Of a stretch of DNA of 64,000 bases, positions 61,386-64,000 are shown one piece after another; the stretch's first letter is position 1, and the number at the start of each line of letters is the position of its first letter. Under the pieces are notes generated by a model, which saw only the letters and a list, made by a program, of their open reading frames with translations, ran no database searches and was not told where the DNA came from. The position numbers and the translations under genes were made by a program. Source of the stretch: Cohnella mopanensis (GTDB lineage Bacteria > Bacillota > Bacilli > Paenibacillales > Paenibacillaceae); NCBI RefSeq assembly GCF_022352055.1, contig NZ_JAKRWM010000006.1, positions 384,377-448,376 on the forward strand. The letters run 5' to 3'.

Positions 61386-61429
61386 GACTATCTTCAAGCT
61401 GCAGCATTGAATATCATGGCTTTAACTTA

Positions 61430-62053
61430 TCAACGCATATTTCCTATAATACTGCTTCTTGAATCTTGCATTTTTTTAATAAAATTAGTCATAACATCGA
61501 AGGCTTCGTTACGTTTATTAGTTAGACTTTGCAGGCGAAGCATTTCCATTTGCTGACTGTTGCTTGCACTATCAATCTGTGTCTTGATTTGTCCCAGCCG
61601 GCTCTGAAGTTCCCCTTTTGTTTTCGGTATTGCCATACCCATAGAAGTAAACATGGCACCCTTGTCAGCAAGCTGCACGGCATAATCAGCCTTAGCATCT
61701 GAAGGAAGCTTCCCTAGCGCCTCATTAATAACTCCCGATAATTGGTTCAGTTTCATAATGGTTTCATTACGGGCTTGTACGGATGCGAGTTGATCTTTCA
61801 ACTGACTCTCTAACAAACTTGCACGATTGTTCTGTACAGCCATCAGCGCTGTTTCAAGATCCATGCCGCTAACGTTAATCTGTGTCATACCACCAATCCC
61901 ATTTATGTTGCCTACTGAATTCTGCGTGGCATTTCCATTCAGCACATCCTTAACTGAGTTGTAAACCGAATTATTATACAACAAGGTAGCTCCGACGATG
62001 ATCCCCAATAAGAAAGTGCCTGACATAGATAAAACCAACTTTTTTACATTCAT
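61430..62053 (-). CDS. Hypothetical membrane-anchored coiled-coil protein
   Basis: 207 residues. One N-terminal membrane helix (LVLSMSGTFLLGIIVGATLL), an Asn/Gly-rich linker, then a long helical region (ALMAVQNNRASLLESQLKDQ and onward to the end) typical of an extracellular or periplasm-side coiled coil. Not recognised. AGAGG seven bases before ATG 62053 is used rather than the ATG six codons earlier, which overlaps the ribosome site. It is a single gene with its own terminator. Confidence 0.7.
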   Translation of the reverse strand: MNVKKLVLSMSGTFLLGIIVGATLLYNNSVYNSVKDVLNGNATQNSVGNINGIGGMTQINVSGMDLETALMAVQNNRASLLESQLKDQLASVQARNETIMKLNQLSGVINEALGKLPSDAKADYAVQLADKGAMFTSMGMAIPKTKGELQSRLGQIKTQIDSASNSQQMEMLRLQSLTNKRNEAFDVMTNFIKKMQDSRSSIIGNMR

Positions 62054-62179
62054 TCCATTTCCTCTTTTCATTAATAGATATTTATCCGTTGCGTGCTTCC
62101 CTTATTGTTATATCATCTAATGTGATTACAAATCTGTAACCCTGATTACATTTTGCTAAGTTACAACTAAAAGTAATAG

Positions 62180-62216
62180 AAAACAAAAAACCACAACCGC
62201 ATGAGGTTGTGGTTTG
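62180..62216 (-). terminator. Terminator of the LLM oxidoreductase operon
   Basis: Perfect eleven-pair stem AAACCACAACC / GGTTGTGGTTT with a six-base loop, followed on the minus strand by TTTGTTTTC. Confidence 0.82.
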
Positions 62217-62280
62217 GCATGGTGGAGGCGAACCGTGGTGTACAAAACTACAATTCGCGGGAGTTTTGATTGAAAAATTC

Positions 62281-63351
62281 TCACTTACTCGTTTCCCTGC
62301 GTACAATGGGTGCTACTTCCGTAGCTAAGAGCTCAATGCCCTCTATTACTTTCTTAAACGGTATCCCGCCAATATCGATCTGAGCAATGAAACGCCGATG
62401 CCCGAACAGCTCGTGTTGACGAAGGATTTTCTCGGTGACCTGTTGCGGACTACCTACGAATAAGGCGGTATCCGGGCCTGCCATGTGTTCGAAATCCGTT
62501 CTAGACATGCTCCCCCCCATCCCTCGCTGCCGGTTAACATAAGACCAATAATTTGAATAATAAGGATAGAATTCGTCCTTGGCTTGTTGGGTCGTCTTCG
62601 AGATGTATCCATGTCCCGTTACACTTACTTTGAGATCCTCCAGAGCATGACCAGCCTCGATACCAGCTTTACGATATATATCGACAAGCGGCATAAATCG
62701 GACTGGATCGCCGCCGAGGATCGCAATAGCCATCCCAACGCCTAACCTGCCGGCACGCGCTGCGCTCTCCGGTGTACCCCCAACGCCAACCCATATGGGC
62801 AATTGACTTTGTACAGGTCGGGGGGCAATTTCAGCCTGCCTTAAGGCAGAGCGGAAGCGGCCCGTCCAAGAGATACTCTCCGCTTCATTGAGTTGCATAA
62901 ACAAGTCCATATTTTCAGAAAATAAGGCATCATAATCACTCGTGTCATATCCGAAAAGTGGAAAAGATTCTACAAACGCTCCCCGACCGGCGATTATTTC
63001 TGCACGTCCGTCTGAAAGCAAATCCAAGGTAGCAAAGTCCTCAAACAGTCGAACAGGATCAACCGTGCTTAATACGGTTGTTGCGCTTGTCAATTTAATC
63101 TGTTTGGTTACTTGGGCAATAGCTGCCAACACAACTGGAGGTGCAGATACTGCATAGTCCAGCCGATGATGTTCGCCAACCCCAAAAACCTCAAGTCCAG
63201 CCTCGTCAGCAAGCTTAGCTGCTTCGATGATTTCCTTTACTCGTTGTTGGGCGCTAATTGTTTTACCTGTATGAGGGTTTGGACCTATATCCCCTAGCGT
63301 ATAGAGACCGATTTCGACTCCTGATTTTTTAATTCCTACATCATCTTGCAT
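62281..63351 (-). CDS. LLM-class flavin-dependent oxidoreductase
   Basis: 356 residues of the bacterial luciferase-like TIM barrel: EIGLYTLGDIGPNPHTGKTI, GLEVFGVGEHHRLDYAVSAP with the family EHH, VDPVRLFEDFATLDLLSDGR, AEIIAGRGAFVESFPLFGYD and LPIWVGVGGTPESAARAGRL. It uses reduced FMN supplied by a separate reductase or F420-like donor to oxidise an unknown compound. GGAGGTGA eight bases before ATG 63351 decides the start. A DoxX gene lies 36 bases upstream and is probably co-transcribed. Confidence 0.9.
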   Translation of the reverse strand: MQDDVGIKKSGVEIGLYTLGDIGPNPHTGKTISAQQRVKEIIEAAKLADEAGLEVFGVGEHHRLDYAVSAPPVVLAAIAQVTKQIKLTSATTVLSTVDPVRLFEDFATLDLLSDGRAEIIAGRGAFVESFPLFGYDTSDYDALFSENMDLFMQLNEAESISWTGRFRSALRQAEIAPRPVQSQLPIWVGVGGTPESAARAGRLGVGMAIAILGGDPVRFMPLVDIYRKAGIEAGHALEDLKVSVTGHGYISKTTQQAKDEFYPYYSNYWSYVNRQRGMGGSMSRTDFEHMAGPDTALFVGSPQQVTEKILRQHELFGHRRFIAQIDIGGIPFKKVIEGIELLATEVAPIVRRETSK

Positions 63352-63387
63352 GGCAATCTTCACCTCCATTTAAATTTGTAAAAGGTG

Positions 63388-63792
63388 TTACGATTGTTTA
63401 CCTTTTGCAAACAGAATGTGATCAACCGATAACTTTGTAGATCCCGAAACCATCAAATGAATAGCTATCATAATATACGCCAAGTCCAACTCATAGCCGC
63501 CTTGTCCATTACCTAGTAAGCCTAATGACCATTTCATCGTCACAACAGCCCCTATCAGCATAATGATGAAGAGCCCTGATACATATCTCGTGAAGAGTCC
63601 GATAATTAGCAAGATTCCTCCAAACAATTCAAGCGGACCTGCAATATATGCCAAGAACCCAGGCGTTCCCACACTTTCAAACCATGCCGCTACATTTCCA
63701 AGCCCCATTTGAAATTTATCGTAGCCATGCGCTACAAATAATATTCCCAACACTACTCGCATTAACGTGGATACCAAAGATGTTTTACTCAT
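63388..63792 (-). CDS. DoxX family membrane protein
   Basis: 134 residues with four hydrophobic helices: LMRVVLGILFVAHGYDKFQM, GFLAYIAGPLELFGGILLII, and GLFIIMLIGAVVTMKW, then DLAYIMIAIHLMVSGS. These match DoxX/DoxD-type proteins, small membrane parts of thiol or quinone redox systems. AGGGGG before ATG sets the start. It is first in a two-gene unit with the LLM oxidoreductase. A palindrome upstream probably serves its control. Confidence 0.88.
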   Translation of the reverse strand: MSKTSLVSTLMRVVLGILFVAHGYDKFQMGLGNVAAWFESVGTPGFLAYIAGPLELFGGILLIIGLFTRYVSGLFIIMLIGAVVTMKWSLGLLGNGQGGYELDLAYIMIAIHLMVSGSTKLSVDHILFAKGKQS

Positions 63793-63817
63793 TATTACGC
63801 CCCCTAATATATTTGCA

Positions 63818-63838
63818 ATACAAAAATAATATTTGTAT
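63818..63838. promoter_or_regulatory. Palindromic operator upstream of the DoxX gene
   Basis: Perfect seven-base arms ATACAAA and TTTGTAT separated by AATAATA, 26 bases before the DoxX start. Related AT-rich words (TTTTGTATTTGTAAT) recur near 63899, ahead of the divergent XRE gene. It fits a regulator that controls both units. Confidence 0.6.
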
Positions 63839-63932
63839 AGACACTATATTCCACACCCCCTAGAATGTCAACGAGAAATTTGCTAATATTAATTTATATT
63901 TTGTATTTGTAATATTGGAGGAGCTGAGACTC

Positions 63933-64000
63933 ATGGATATCGGTACGACCATACGAACAATTCGTAAAAGAAAAAATATCACGATTACCCAGCTCTGTGA
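63933..64000 (+). CDS. XRE-family regulator, 3' part outside window
   Basis: Only the first 22 codons are inside: MDIGTTIRTIRKRKNITITQ then LC. The pattern xxGxxIRxIRKxKxxTxxQL is the first helix and turn of an XRE/Cro HTH. GGAGGAGC eight or nine bases before the ATG supports the start. It is divergent from the DoxX-LLM unit and may control it through the palindrome between them. Confidence 0.75.
   Translation, partial: MDIGTTIRTIRKRKNITITQLC

Noticed and set aside
62082..62306. Minus-strand frame of 74 codons between the coiled-coil gene and the LLM gene
   Set aside because: It crosses the terminator of the LLM unit and has no ribosome site.

Overview
The window looks like chromosomal DNA of a Gram-positive, endospore-forming-type Bacillota of the Paenibacillaceae (Paenibacillus or Cohnella-like). 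The evidence is strong AGGAGG ribosome sites, LplB/YtcP-type sugar permeases next to a GH67 alpha-glucuronidase, a NupN/NupO/NupP/NupQ-like nucleoside transporter, lipoboxes, and Rho-independent terminators after most units. No rRNA, tRNA or CRISPR array was seen. The assignment is an inference from gene content; no marker gene is present.

Layout. 0-11.6 kb: end of an NAD-dependent epimerase gene, a 7TM histidine kinase with a BTAD-type response regulator, a Bax-inhibitor-1 membrane protein, a chemoreceptor operon with two unknown proteins, and an rtcB RNA-ligase gene followed by a AAA ATPase behind a long leader. 11.7-22.1 kb: an AT-rich, almost entirely minus-strand island that reads as an anti-phage or restriction cluster. 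It holds an XRE regulator, a C5 cytosine methyltransferase with a ribbon-helix-helix N-terminus and no ordinary start codon, an EcoRII-family endonuclease, a RelA/SpoT-domain protein, and a tightly coupled four-gene unit encoding a SNF2 helicase, a stand-alone EcoRII-N (B3-like) DNA-binding protein, a MORC-like GHKL ATPase and an HNH nuclease. 22.1-24.9 kb: decayed genes (ribokinase, divergent PAP2, UbiA) among small intact ones, including a voltage-sensor-like protein with a lysine at nearly every third residue.

24.9-43.1 kb: carbohydrate use. A circularly permuted GH3 glycosidase, an aldo/keto reductase, a TetR/DUF1772 divergent pair with the operator inside the promoter, an HD-domain protein, a DUF1796-SGNH hydrolase pair, then a GH2 glycosidase and an ABC importer (binding lipoprotein, two permeases) with alpha-glucuronidase and a divergent AraC regulator, resembling the aldouronate systems of Paenibacillus. 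43.1-54.5 kb: a nine-gene nucleoside operon led by a LacI-type repressor with visible promoter and operators: ribokinase, BMP lipoprotein, ATPase, two permeases, two nucleoside hydrolases and an ADP-ribosylglycohydrolase. It imports nucleosides, cleaves them and phosphorylates the ribose.

54.5-64 kb: a gene remnant and a 51-bp tandem repeat, then an M24 peptidase, an FAD oxidoreductase, a lipoprotein, a Crp/Fnr regulator, a beta-lactamase-like serine hydrolase with membrane tail, a coiled-coil membrane protein, an LLM flavin oxidoreductase with a DoxX protein, and the start of an XRE regulator.

Two recurrent patterns cut across the regions: two unrelated intergenic tandem arrays with the same period of about 51 bp, and fragments of the DUF1796-SGNH gene pair at two further places.
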